DNA from: Bifidobacterium breve
GTDB taxonomy: Bacteria; Actinomycetota; Acidimicrobiia; Acidimicrobiales; Ilumatobacteraceae
Direction of reading: 5' to 3'
Length of the DNA: 64,000 bases
Assembly (NCBI GenBank): GCA_945862045.1
Contig: CAMAWR010000005.1
Coordinates: 20,075-84,074 of the forward strand
Shown here: one piece after another, positions 54,373-62,107 of the stretch
Position numbering within the stretch: the first letter of the stretch is position 1
How the letters are laid out: the number at the start of each line of letters is the position of its first letter
Made by a program: the position numbers and the translations under genes
The notes under the pieces: model-generated
What the model saw: the letters and a program-made list of their open reading frames with translations, nothing else
Database searches by the model: none
What the model was told of the DNA's origin: nothing

Positions 54373-54841
54373 TCCTGCCTTTTCTCTGCAACTCAAAGAA
54401 TTCAGTCAATAAAGTAGCGCATTCTTCGGCGAGTACTCCCTGACGTACGACAGCTTCATGATTGAGTCGCGGATCAACCGCCACGTTATATAGCGAACCA
54501 ATGGCACCGGCCTTCAAATCTGGTGCGCCGAACACCACGGTGCCCACACGGGCATTGATGATTGCGCCTGCACACATCACGCACGGCTCGAGAGTTACAT
54601 ACAAGGTGCAATCATCAAGCCGCCATGTGCCGACATGTTGTGCAGCCAAGCGCAGGGCCAGAATTTCGGCGTGCGCCGTTGGGTCACCAAGTTGTTCCCG
54701 CTGGTTGCCCGCCGAGGCAATCACCTGACCGTTTCGAACGACAACCGCTCCAACCGGGACATCGTCATGTGTCGATGCGAGCCGTGCTTCCACCAAGGCA
54801 GCCCGCATTGCAGTTACATCATCTATCACGACCGCATTCAT
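54353..54841 (-). CDS. tadA: tRNA adenosine(34) deaminase
   Basis: 162 residues from ATG 54841 (MNAVVIDDVTAM), with GGTGGTG in front; a longer frame has a poorer site. Zinc deaminase motifs DPTAHAEILAL (His and catalytic Glu) and LEPCVMCAGAI (P-C-x-x-C) are complete. TadA deaminates adenosine 34 of tRNA-Arg to inosine. RVGTVVFGAPDLKAGAIGS is family-typical. Divergent from the aldolase gene. Confidence 0.92.
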   Translation of the reverse strand: MNAVVIDDVTAMRAALVEARLASTHDDVPVGAVVVRNGQVIASAGNQREQLGDPTAHAEILALRLAAQHVGTWRLDDCTLYVTLEPCVMCAGAIINARVGTVVFGAPDLKAGAIGSLYNVAVDPRLNHEAVVRQGVLAEECATLLTEFFELQRKGRNDKLRR

Positions 54842-54927
54842 ATCACCACCGTAGACCTCACCACGGTGCGAACCATCAGTACGCTGAATATGTGGCAACG
54901 CGTCCCAATCAGGGAGCACCGTCCAGC

Positions 54928-56517
54928 GTGCTCATTCTTGACTGCACCCTGCGCGATGGTGGCTATTACAACGACTGGGACTACTCATTTGACCTCGTCA
55001 AGCGCTACGTGGATGCCATGGCCGCGGCAAAAATCGACATCGTTGAACTGGGCTTTCGTACCTTGCAGAGCACCCAATATTTGGGTGCAACCGCCTACAC
55101 CACCGACGCTTTCATCGAGCGGCTGACAATTCCGCAGAGTTTGCAGTTGGCAGTTATGTTGAATGCCAAGGAGCTGCTCAACGCAGCCGACCAACGCACG
55201 GCAATTCGCAGCACGTTCGCCCGTCGTGCAAACTCGCAGGTGTCGATGGTACGCATTGCTGCTAACCGTAACGAGGTTGCACTGCTCGGCCCAGCCATCG
55301 AAGAATTGCACGAACTCGGCTACGAAGTGGCGCTCAACTTGATGCAGATTTCTGAGATCGCACTTGCAGACATCACTGCCTTCGGCCAACAAGCCAAGTC
55401 ATTTGATATTGCCTATGCATACGTTGCCGACTCGTTCGGCTCGCTTCGCCCAGCCAACCTTCCGCCCATCATGCGGGCACTCGGTGACGGGTTCGGAACT
55501 GCGATCGGCTGTCACCTGCACGACAACATGTCGTATGCGCTTGCCAACACGATTGAAGCAATCGACGCCGGCGCAGTCATCGTCGACTCCACCATTCAGG
55601 GCATGGGTCGAGGGCCTGGCAACGTGCGTACCGAATACCTGGTGATGGAACTCGCCCGACGTGGGCAAACCCAGGCAGTCGTGGAGCCGCTCGTCAACCT
55701 TGTGGAGCAAGAGTTTGCCGAGATGAAAAAGACCTTCGGATGGGGCTCGAGCCTGTACTACTTCCAATCAGCAAACCTGTCCGTGCACCCCACCTACGTG
55801 ATGGAACTCACCAAAGACGACCGTTATTCGCCATCAGAAATCGTCACGGCACTTGATCGTTTGAACGAGCGCGGCGCTACCAGTTTTGATGTGCGTCGCC
55901 TTACCGAGGCTGTGCACGGCGAACCACTGCGCTTCGCCGGCGGCACCAACGTCGACGACTGGTGCACCGCCCGTGACGTGCTGATTGTTGCCAACGGCCC
56001 CGAGGCACACGCCAAGAAATCGGAAATCGAGATGTTCATTCGCCAGCACCAGCCCTTCGTGATTGGGCTCAACGCCCACCTACCTATCGACATGTCACTC
56101 GTCGATGCAGTTGCGGTGTGCCACCCCGAGCGCGCGATGCTCGACGCAACCGCACTTGGCGCACTCACCTGCGAGGTGGTCGCGCCGCAGCAACTGCTCA
56201 CATCGCTCGGCATCGCAGTGAAGCGCCATCGTGATGTTGGTATGTTCGTCACAAATGCGGGCTTTGAAAGTGATTCTTCGGGGGTTGGTATCCCCGATCC
56301 ACTCGTGCTCGGATACGCACTTGCGATTGCAACCGAAGGCAAAGCGAAGCGCGTTTTGTTGGTGGGTGCCGACGGATACGACTCCGCTGATGCCCGTCAG
56401 CACACCGTGAACAACACGTTGACAAAATACAAAACCAATATCTCCGCACTGCCGGTCGTTGCATTAACCAAGACCACTCTTGCGCTCGAGCAGCGGTCGC
56501 TCTTTGCGCCACTGTAA
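54928..56517 (+). CDS. HMG-CoA-lyase-like aldolase with C-terminal extra domain
   Basis: 529 residues from GTG 54928, with AGGGAG 11 bases upstream. Residues about 1-265 are a DRE-TIM metallolyase: LILDCTLRDGGYYNDWDY (catalytic Arg and metal Asp), GCHLHDNMSYALANT (metal His-x-His) and DSTIQGMGRGPGNVRTE. Relatives are 4-hydroxy-2-oxovalerate aldolase, HMG-CoA lyase and isopropylmalate synthase. From about 330 a second domain (VLIVANGPEAHAKKSEIEMF; VLLVGADGYDSADARQHT) resembles the Rossmann-like domain of motility-accessory-factor or similar sugar proteins. It lies 24 bases before the second kdsB-like gene, suggesting it makes a 2-keto-3-deoxy acid for activation (inference). Confidence 0.72.
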   Translation: MLILDCTLRDGGYYNDWDYSFDLVKRYVDAMAAAKIDIVELGFRTLQSTQYLGATAYTTDAFIERLTIPQSLQLAVMLNAKELLNAADQRTAIRSTFARRANSQVSMVRIAANRNEVALLGPAIEELHELGYEVALNLMQISEIALADITAFGQQAKSFDIAYAYVADSFGSLRPANLPPIMRALGDGFGTAIGCHLHDNMSYALANTIEAIDAGAVIVDSTIQGMGRGPGNVRTEYLVMELARRGQTQAVVEPLVNLVEQEFAEMKKTFGWGSSLYYFQSANLSVHPTYVMELTKDDRYSPSEIVTALDRLNERGATSFDVRRLTEAVHGEPLRFAGGTNVDDWCTARDVLIVANGPEAHAKKSEIEMFIRQHQPFVIGLNAHLPIDMSLVDAVAVCHPERAMLDATALGALTCEVVAPQQLLTSLGIAVKRHRDVGMFVTNAGFESDSSGVGIPDPLVLGYALAIATEGKAKRVLLVGADGYDSADARQHTVNNTLTKYKTNISALPVVALTKTTLALEQRSLFAPL

Positions 56518-56541
56518 CCCACCACGATTTACGGTTGGTCA

Positions 56542-57267
56542 ATGATCGTCGTCATCCCGGCACGATATGCGTCAACTCGCTTTCCGGGCAAAGCACTTGC
56601 CGATCTTGGGGGCAAGTCCGTGCTTCGCCGTTGCTACGAACAAGTTGCCAAAGTGGTGGCTACCGACGGCATTGTCGTTGCAACCGACGATCAGCGCATC
56701 GTCACTGAGTGTGAGCGATATGAAATGAGATCGATCATCACAAGTGCAGCCTGTTTGACTGGCACCGACCGAGTAGCCGAAGTAGCCCAACGAATTGCTG
56801 CCCCGTGGTACATCAACGTGCAAGGCGATGAACCATTTCTGAATCCCGATGGTTTACGTCAGCTGATTCGCTTCACAGAAACCGCATCGGCCGATCTTTC
56901 TATTATCAATGCCTGTGCACCGATCAGCCACGAAGCTGATTTTCGTAGTGTCACAGTGCCCAAGGTGGTGCGGGATATGAGTGGCAATCTGCTCTATATC
57001 AGCCGGGCTGCTATTCCAACGACCAAATCACTGGAATTCGGCGGCGCATTTCGTCAGGTTGGTCTATATGCATTTCGTGCCGAAGCTCTGCACCAATTTG
57101 CCAAGCAACCAAACAAAACCCCGCTTGAAGCACTGGAGGACGTTGAGATTCTGCGCTTTCTTGAACTGGGTTTTCGTGTTGCAATGATCGAAGTGCAGGA
57201 AAGTGGCATTGCAATCGACACACCCGAGGACCTTGAACGTGCAAAACGGTTTCTTGCTACGACTTGA
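56542..57267 (+). CDS. Second KdsB-family cytidylyltransferase
   Basis: 241 residues. VVIPARYASTRFPGKALADLGGKS, WYINVQGDEPFLNP, YISRAAIPTT and FRQVGLYAFRAEALHQF follow KdsB throughout, with DTPEDLERAKRF at the end. It should make a CMP-ulosonate from CTP. It pairs with the aldolase-domain gene rather than with kdsD/kdsA. In Shewanella KdsB prefers the 8-amino sugar, so the two paralogues here could split Kdo and aminoKdo, or this one may use the aldolase product. Its 3' end overlaps the convergent LIC13510-like gene by 11 bases. Confidence 0.82.
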   Translation: MIVVIPARYASTRFPGKALADLGGKSVLRRCYEQVAKVVATDGIVVATDDQRIVTECERYEMRSIITSAACLTGTDRVAEVAQRIAAPWYINVQGDEPFLNPDGLRQLIRFTETASADLSIINACAPISHEADFRSVTVPKVVRDMSGNLLYISRAAIPTTKSLEFGGAFRQVGLYAFRAEALHQFAKQPNKTPLEALEDVEILRFLELGFRVAMIEVQESGIAIDTPEDLERAKRFLATT

Positions 57268-58804
57268 TTACCACGTGTTTTCGAATCACGGCACCCCACT
57301 TGCTGAGCCCTGGAGACAAATCGAAATAGTGGGATGCATCGGGTTGCGGGTATGAACGCTGCATGGCAGTTTCGAGCCACGCAACCACCGCATCGGCGGT
57401 GTCACCTACGAAAAAACTCTCATCAGGGTCCAGTGGGTTCATCGAGTAGCCGCTTTCGTCCGTCAGCGCTGCGGTTGGTAGGCCATACAAATAGCTGTCA
57501 AGTGGGGCTGCAGTCCCACACAAAAAAACAGCAGTGCACTCTGCTAAGGCATCCTGCAAGCTGTCGTGGGTAATGCGAATCTGAGTCTCGCTTCTGTCCA
57601 ATCCACATTGTGGGTGCGGCTTCACCACGAGTGACCATTGACGGCTCGCGCGGCTGACCGCATCACAAAACGTCGCCAAATGTTGTGCGGAGTTGGCACA
57701 GTCGGCCCCCATGACAATCAGCACCTGGTGATGACTGGTGACAGTAGAAGTACCCCGACGTTCTGCGGCGAGATAGCCGTAGCGCAACGCCTCCACCGGT
57801 TCCGTGGTTGTTCGGCTGAGATCAAGTTCTGCACGATCATGATCACCATGAATCGCCAGTGTGCGCGGCGGTGCTTCGCGTAGAGCCGTATGTGCACGGG
57901 TGTCCCAAGATTTCATGATGGTGTGCAGGTATCCGACAGTGGCAACTCCTTGTTGCTGGCAGGCAGCTTCTACGAGTGATTCCCAACCTTGGCCTTCGAA
58001 CGGGTACACCACCAACTGTGCACCTTCAATTTTTGACAACACATGATGCCAACCTGCGGCGAGCAATGCCGTGCGCGCTGAAGCTGTGCCTTGAAACGAG
58101 TTGCTGTAGTCATCTTCAACCAACGGCCACAGTGAGGCCAGGCCCTCGATGTCGGAGGCGGCTGCAGCAACTTCGATACAAGATGGCGAATTTTGGCGCA
58201 GCTTGTGCCAGTTCATCAGTGCCTGCCACACGACTCGCGGGGTGATGAACGAGGTGATGGTCGCGCAGTTCAACGTTTTTTCCAGAGACTTCCAAGTTTT
58301 CTTTTCACCCTTTGACATTGCCGCTGGGCGCGAGTCGGTCGGCAAAAATACGACTACTGGTGTAAGCCCAATAGTTTTCACATGCTCAACGAGCTGCCCG
58401 TAATACCGCGCGACTATTGCCTGATCTGAAACAGCAACCGCCGATTCAGGCATGAAGGTCACGAACACCACATCACCCTTCATGCTGCGGGCACGATTTG
58501 TGAGGCTAGAAAAAGCATTGGCACACCAATACAGCCCGGTTCGCAATTTGGTGCTAGCTGAACGATTTACCGGGGAGGCTGACTGCTGAACGATTGTTCT
58601 GCCTCGAATCTGGTTGAGACGGGCAAAGACGGGCGAGTGCCATGGGCTACTTTCTCGCAGGGGTGAAGCTGCCCAATAATCAACCCCGTCAACGAGTAGA
58701 TGATCCCGCAGTAGCCGATTCTTTATGACAATTTGGCCAAAGCTATGAATGGCGGTGACGTACTGCTTGGTAATTCTTCGACGTTCAGAAGGCGACACGC
58801 TCAC
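57257..58804 (-). CDS. LIC13510-like surface-carbohydrate biosynthesis protein
   Basis: 515 residues. The middle has VVYPFEGQGWESLVEAACQQQGV and GYLHTIMKSW, and the C-terminal half has VLIVMGADCANSAQHL, LVVKPHPQCGL and AVFLCGTAAPLDSYLYGLPTAAL, a GT-B-type donor pocket with the K-P-H-P motif seen also in capsule Kdo transferases. It resembles the Leptospira LIC13510 type (recognised from memory, unsure). It probably transfers the CMP-sugar activated by the neighbouring KdsB-like enzyme. No signal peptide. Overlaps the epimerase stop by four bases. Confidence 0.6.
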   Translation of the reverse strand: MSVSPSERRRITKQYVTAIHSFGQIVIKNRLLRDHLLVDGVDYWAASPLRESSPWHSPVFARLNQIRGRTIVQQSASPVNRSASTKLRTGLYWCANAFSSLTNRARSMKGDVVFVTFMPESAVAVSDQAIVARYYGQLVEHVKTIGLTPVVVFLPTDSRPAAMSKGEKKTWKSLEKTLNCATITSFITPRVVWQALMNWHKLRQNSPSCIEVAAAASDIEGLASLWPLVEDDYSNSFQGTASARTALLAAGWHHVLSKIEGAQLVVYPFEGQGWESLVEAACQQQGVATVGYLHTIMKSWDTRAHTALREAPPRTLAIHGDHDRAELDLSRTTTEPVEALRYGYLAAERRGTSTVTSHHQVLIVMGADCANSAQHLATFCDAVSRASRQWSLVVKPHPQCGLDRSETQIRITHDSLQDALAECTAVFLCGTAAPLDSYLYGLPTAALTDESGYSMNPLDPDESFFVGDTADAVVAWLETAMQRSYPQPDASHYFDLSPGLSKWGAVIRKHVVIKS

Positions 58805-59736
58805 ACCAAGTCGGTCTTTTCTATGAATGTGCGTAGGCCATTCTGCAGCGAAACAAAGTGGGACATTCCGAGATGTGTTTGCATGCGTCGCGTATCGGCA
58901 AAGATCCCGAATTGGTCACCTGGGGTGCTGTCGGTAAATTCAACGACGGTATCCGGAACCAGTTGTTGAATCATGTTCAATAGCTGCCCCACCTCGGTAC
59001 GAATGCCAGTGCCCACATTGATTGCGGTATTGAGTGGCTCAGCTCGCTGTAGTGCGCGTACCCACGCCTCCACCACGTCGTCGATGTACACAAAATCGCG
59101 GTACCGCTCGGCACTGCCTTTGACCACGATTCGTTTACTGGAAAGCGCTTGTGCCACATAGATACTGACCATTCCTTGTCGAAGGTTCTGCATATCTTGA
59201 CCAGGGCCGTACACGTTGAACATTCGTAGCGACACAAATGGTGTGCGCTGCGAAAACACCCGGAGATACCCCTCGGCTGCGGATTTGCCGACGCCGTAAC
59301 ACGACAGTGGTTGTAGCACGGCTTCTTCATGCGTCGGTGCGTCATTGGTGGCTCCATACACCGACATCGAGCTTGCAAAAACGAAGCGTGTCGCACCAGC
59401 AGAATTGGCGTAGTCAATCAGGCGCAGTGTTGAAATGGTGTTTTTCTGTAAGTCGCTGATTGGGTCATCAAAACTGATTTCCCCCGATGACTGGCCAGCG
59501 AGGTGAAGCACCGCGTGTACCGCAGCTGGAAGTTTGCTGGCCAACTGCGGTGCAGCAACATCGACTTCAACGAGATCCACTTGTTTAGGCACATTTTCAC
59601 GTTTTCCCGCAGAAAAGTCGTCAACGCCAACGACTCGAAATCCTTCGGCGACCAGCCGCTGCGCAACTGCCGAGCCGATGAATCCGCCAACACCGGTAAC
59701 TAGGAGTATGCGCTCAGTGTCTTGCGTCGCGGTCAC
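58801..59736 (-). CDS. NAD-dependent nucleotide-sugar epimerase/dehydratase
   Basis: 311 residues from GTG 59736, preceded by AAAGGAG; a longer frame overlaps the tRNA-Ser gene. LLVTGVGGFIGSAVAQRL, FASSMSVYGAT with the catalytic Ser region and SCYGVGKSAAEGY with Tyr-x-x-x-Lys are complete. NVYGPGQDMQNL and RYRDFVYIDDVVEAW place it with GalE-like UDP-sugar 4-epimerases and related enzymes. Specific substrate unknown; the neighbouring transferase implies a surface-glycan role. Confidence 0.85.
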   Translation of the reverse strand: MTATQDTERILLVTGVGGFIGSAVAQRLVAEGFRVVGVDDFSAGKRENVPKQVDLVEVDVAAPQLASKLPAAVHAVLHLAGQSSGEISFDDPISDLQKNTISTLRLIDYANSAGATRFVFASSMSVYGATNDAPTHEEAVLQPLSCYGVGKSAAEGYLRVFSQRTPFVSLRMFNVYGPGQDMQNLRQGMVSIYVAQALSSKRIVVKGSAERYRDFVYIDDVVEAWVRALQRAEPLNTAINVGTGIRTEVGQLLNMIQQLVPDTVVEFTDSTPGDQFGIFADTRRMQTHLGMSHFVSLQNGLRTFIEKTDLV

Positions 59737-59756
59737 GTCGCTCCTTTGCGGCCGTT

Positions 59757-59846
59757 TGGCGGAAGGGGTGGGATTTGAACCCACGGTAGGCATACACCCA
59801 CAACGGTTTTCGAGACCGTCCCATTCGGCCGCTCTGGCACCCTTCC
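59757..59846 (-). tRNA. tRNA-Ser (CGA)
   Basis: A class II tRNA with a long variable arm on the minus strand. The acceptor stem GGAAGGG pairs with CCCTTCC, the anticodon loop CTCGAAA gives CGA (codon UCG), and the CCA end is encoded at 59757-59759. Confidence 0.95.
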
Positions 59847-59872
59847 GTCTGGCAACGCTATCTGTGCAGGTG

Positions 59873-59960
59873 TGGCGGAGGGGGTGGGATTCGAACCCAC
59901 GGAAGCTTGCGCTTCACGCGCTTTCCAAGCGCGCCGATTCGGCCGCTCTCGCACCCCTCC
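59873..59960 (-). tRNA. tRNA-Ser (GGA)
   Basis: A second serine tRNA, minus strand, 26 bases from the first. Acceptor GGAGGGG pairs with CCCCTCC, the anticodon loop TTGGAAA gives GGA (codons UCC and UCU), the variable arm is long and CCA is encoded at 59873-59875. Confidence 0.95.
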
Positions 59961-60050
59961 GAATCGTCACGACGTTCAACCACAACGCGTGAACAACGGC
60001 AGGCTATCTGAGTTGACTGCAGCAGAGTTAGCGTGTGCGGTGCTGACATC

Positions 60051-60180
60051 TCGTCGAGTGAGGTGGCGGTCGGGTCCTGTGCAACGGATGCCCGAGAATC
60101 AGGTCAGATCCGGAAGGAAGCAGCCTTCATCGGTCGCTGAAGTGTGCCGCAGATCGCCTGGCCGTCACTTCAGTCGACGA
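60051..60180 (+). ncRNA. ffs: Signal recognition particle RNA, small bacterial type
   Basis: The Ffh-binding domain is at 60102-60125, with GGTCAGATCCGGAAGGAAGC as its core. The flanks pair along 60051-60075 with 60156-60180, about 25 base pairs with one mismatch and a few G-U pairs, closing the molecule. The true ends are uncertain: small SRP RNAs are often nearer 100 bases, so the outermost seven pairs may be processed off. Confidence 0.9.
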
Positions 60181-60197
60181 GGTCTGCAACCGAATAC

Positions 60198-61067
60198 TCA
60201 CCGCAGCGATGCGGCACGCTCGCCAAGTTTCGCCACACCCCAACTTGCGGTGAGTGCGGCAAATTCAGCGCGTGGGCCCATCCATTTCCAATCAGCAACG
60301 GCTCCGACATTGACCGTGTCAACGAGCGTGGCCAAGATGCGAAATAGTTCGGCGTCAGCTCGGTGATCACGAAGCGTGGCCGCCAACTTTTCAGCACTGC
60401 GTACCTTCACACCATCACTCGCCCACTGCACGTGGTCGGCCGGTATCGACATGAGGTTGCCATATTTAGCAAGCACCGTTGACGCACTCTTGGCGCCCCA
60501 GCCCGACAAACCTGGGAAGCCATCAGCGCTATCCCCCACGAGAGCCAGATAGTCAATGATGGAACCCGGACCAACCCCAAACTTTGTCTGCACTGCTTTT
60601 TCATCTACCACCACATCGTTCTTGCGGTCGACTTGCACGACGCGGCGACCGCTCACGCATTGACCCAAATCTTTGTCGGGGGTCAAGATGCGCACTTGGT
60701 GCACGGTGCGATCTTCACAGGCCACACGCACCGCCGAGGCAAGTGCGTCGTCGGCTTCGAACTCAGTCATTGCCCAGACCGTCACACCCATCGCGGTGAG
60801 TGCGTCCTCAAGCACGGGAATCTGGCGCAGAATTTCGGGCTCCATCCCTTCACTGGTTTTGTAACCCGGCCACAAGTCGTTGCGAAAACTCTCGATCACG
60901 TGGTCGGTGGCCACACCGATATGGGTGGCGCCGTTTTCGATCAACTGCAAGGTGCTTGACAACACACCAATAACACCAGCGTTTTCGTGTTCATCGGTGT
61001 GTCGGCCAAGTTGGCCGAAGTGCTGGCGATACAACTCGTACGTACCGTCAACGAGATGCACGATCAC
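60198..61067 (-). CDS. 5'-3' exonuclease (flap-endonuclease-like)
   Basis: 289 residues. VHLVDGTYELYRQHF, TEFEADDALASAVR, ILTPDKDLGQCV and ALVGDSADGFPGLSGWGAKSA match the N-terminal 5' nuclease domain of DNA polymerase I, found here free-standing. Metal-binding Asp residues of these motifs are intact. It would remove RNA primers and flaps during replication or repair. Downstream of the prepilin-peptidase-like gene with ten bases spacing; ends 17 bases before the SRP RNA on the other strand. Confidence 0.9.
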   Translation of the reverse strand: MIVHLVDGTYELYRQHFGQLGRHTDEHENAGVIGVLSSTLQLIENGATHIGVATDHVIESFRNDLWPGYKTSEGMEPEILRQIPVLEDALTAMGVTVWAMTEFEADDALASAVRVACEDRTVHQVRILTPDKDLGQCVSGRRVVQVDRKNDVVVDEKAVQTKFGVGPGSIIDYLALVGDSADGFPGLSGWGAKSASTVLAKYGNLMSIPADHVQWASDGVKVRSAEKLAATLRDHRADAELFRILATLVDTVNVGAVADWKWMGPRAEFAALTASWGVAKLGERAASLR

Positions 61068-61077
61068 AACTATGAAC

Positions 61078-61695
61078 CTAGACGCTCACCAGCAACACCA
61101 GCCACGCGGCCACCAACAAATGCGGGCCAAACGGAATGCCGCTGGCACCCCGCATTCGCCGCAACACCAGCGCATGGATTGCCCCCGTGCTCGACGCCAG
61201 CAGTTGCCAGAAGGCCACGCGATCGGCCGCAACGTAGCCGAGGGCGAGCCCCAGCGGGACCACCAGTAACACGTCACCCCACCCGAGTGAACGCGGCGAA
61301 AGTCGGTGCAGCAATGCATATACCGCAACGACCACCGCTGCAACACCGACTGCCACGACACCCGTTCGCACAACACTGTGCCCAGCACCATCACCAACTA
61401 CATCCACCACTGCATCCACCGCTATCACCGCACTCACCAAGGCAACCGCAATCACTGTCGCCCAACGCGACAACTGGCGCGTGCGCAAATCCATAGGAGT
61501 CTGCACCATAAGTAGCCCAGCAACAACAATCACTAGTGCCGTACCCGCGCCAGCTTCAGCACGAGCACCTGCGAACGCAGTCACACTTCCAACAACCGCG
61601 GCAAGCCACCACCAGTGTCGAATGAACTCGCGATGAGCCGTCGCAAGCGTGAGCGCACCAATCACAGCGCCAATTGCGACTATCACCCACAACAT
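61078..61695 (-). CDS. A24-type prepilin-peptidase-like membrane protein
   Basis: 205 residues from ATG 61695, overlapping no gene after the mce stop by choice. Six or seven hydrophobic helices. TPMDLRTRQLSRWAT (first Asp) and SLGWGDVLLVVPLG (G-x-G-D) form the aspartyl pair of type IV prepilin peptidases, and IPFGPHLLVAAWL the C-terminal P-F-G-P motif. The N-terminal zinc/methylase domain is absent, as in archaeal-type and some Tad leader peptidases. No pilus gene is nearby; the neighbours are mce and ccr. Confidence 0.75.
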   Translation of the reverse strand: MLWVIVAIGAVIGALTLATAHREFIRHWWWLAAVVGSVTAFAGARAEAGAGTALVIVVAGLLMVQTPMDLRTRQLSRWATVIAVALVSAVIAVDAVVDVVGDGAGHSVVRTGVVAVGVAAVVVAVYALLHRLSPRSLGWGDVLLVVPLGLALGYVAADRVAFWQLLASSTGAIHALVLRRMRGASGIPFGPHLLVAAWLVLLVSV

Positions 61696-61705
61696 GGGCG
61701 AAGGA

Positions 61706-62107
61706 CTACTCCTGCACGAGTTCAATCAGCGTGCCGAATGAGCCCTTCGGATGAATGAAAGCAACCGTCGTGCCGCGTGAGCCACGCCGAGGAACGGTGT
61801 CGATTGGTGTGGCACCGGCGGCGACCATTGCCGCGAGCGCCGCCGCACAATCAGCGACGCGATAACCAACATGGTGCAGACCCTCACCACGCTTGTCGAG
61901 CGATTTGGCAACCGGTGAATCGGGGCGAGTCGGTGTGAGCAATTGGATGTAACTATCGGCCACTTTCATGAGCACTTCTTCGACACCATCACTCTCCACC
62001 ACTTCGCGGTGGTCGATGGTGGCACCGAATGCCCGCTGGTAATAGTCGATGGCTGCGGGCAAATCGCGCACGGCAATGGCAACGTGGTCAATTTCGGTGA
62101 GCATCAT
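61706..62107 (-). CDS. mce: Methylmalonyl-CoA epimerase
   Basis: 133 residues, a glyoxalase-fold protein. TEIDHVAIAVRDLPAAIDYY holds the first metal His, DSYIQLLTP and GLHHVGYRVADCAAAL the second, and HPKGSFGTLIELVQ the last Glu. It interconverts the (R) and (S) forms of methylmalonyl-CoA and, in the ethylmalonyl-CoA pathway, also acts on ethylmalonyl-CoA. The ATG overlaps the ccr stop by four bases, so they are coupled. Confidence 0.92.
   Translation of the reverse strand: MMLTEIDHVAIAVRDLPAAIDYYQRAFGATIDHREVVESDGVEEVLMKVADSYIQLLTPTRPDSPVAKSLDKRGEGLHHVGYRVADCAAALAAMVAAGATPIDTVPRRGSRGTTVAFIHPKGSFGTLIELVQE

Noticed and set aside
54562..54927. Extension of the aldolase frame upstream to an earlier Met
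   Set aside because: The added part overlaps tadA and its leader on the other strand and reads as low-quality sequence; GTG 54928 with AGGGAG in front begins exactly at the conserved aldolase strand.
59757..59960. tRNA-Ser pair as an integration site of a mobile element
   Set aside because: No integrase, no repeated tRNA 3' end and no mobile genes are seen on either side.
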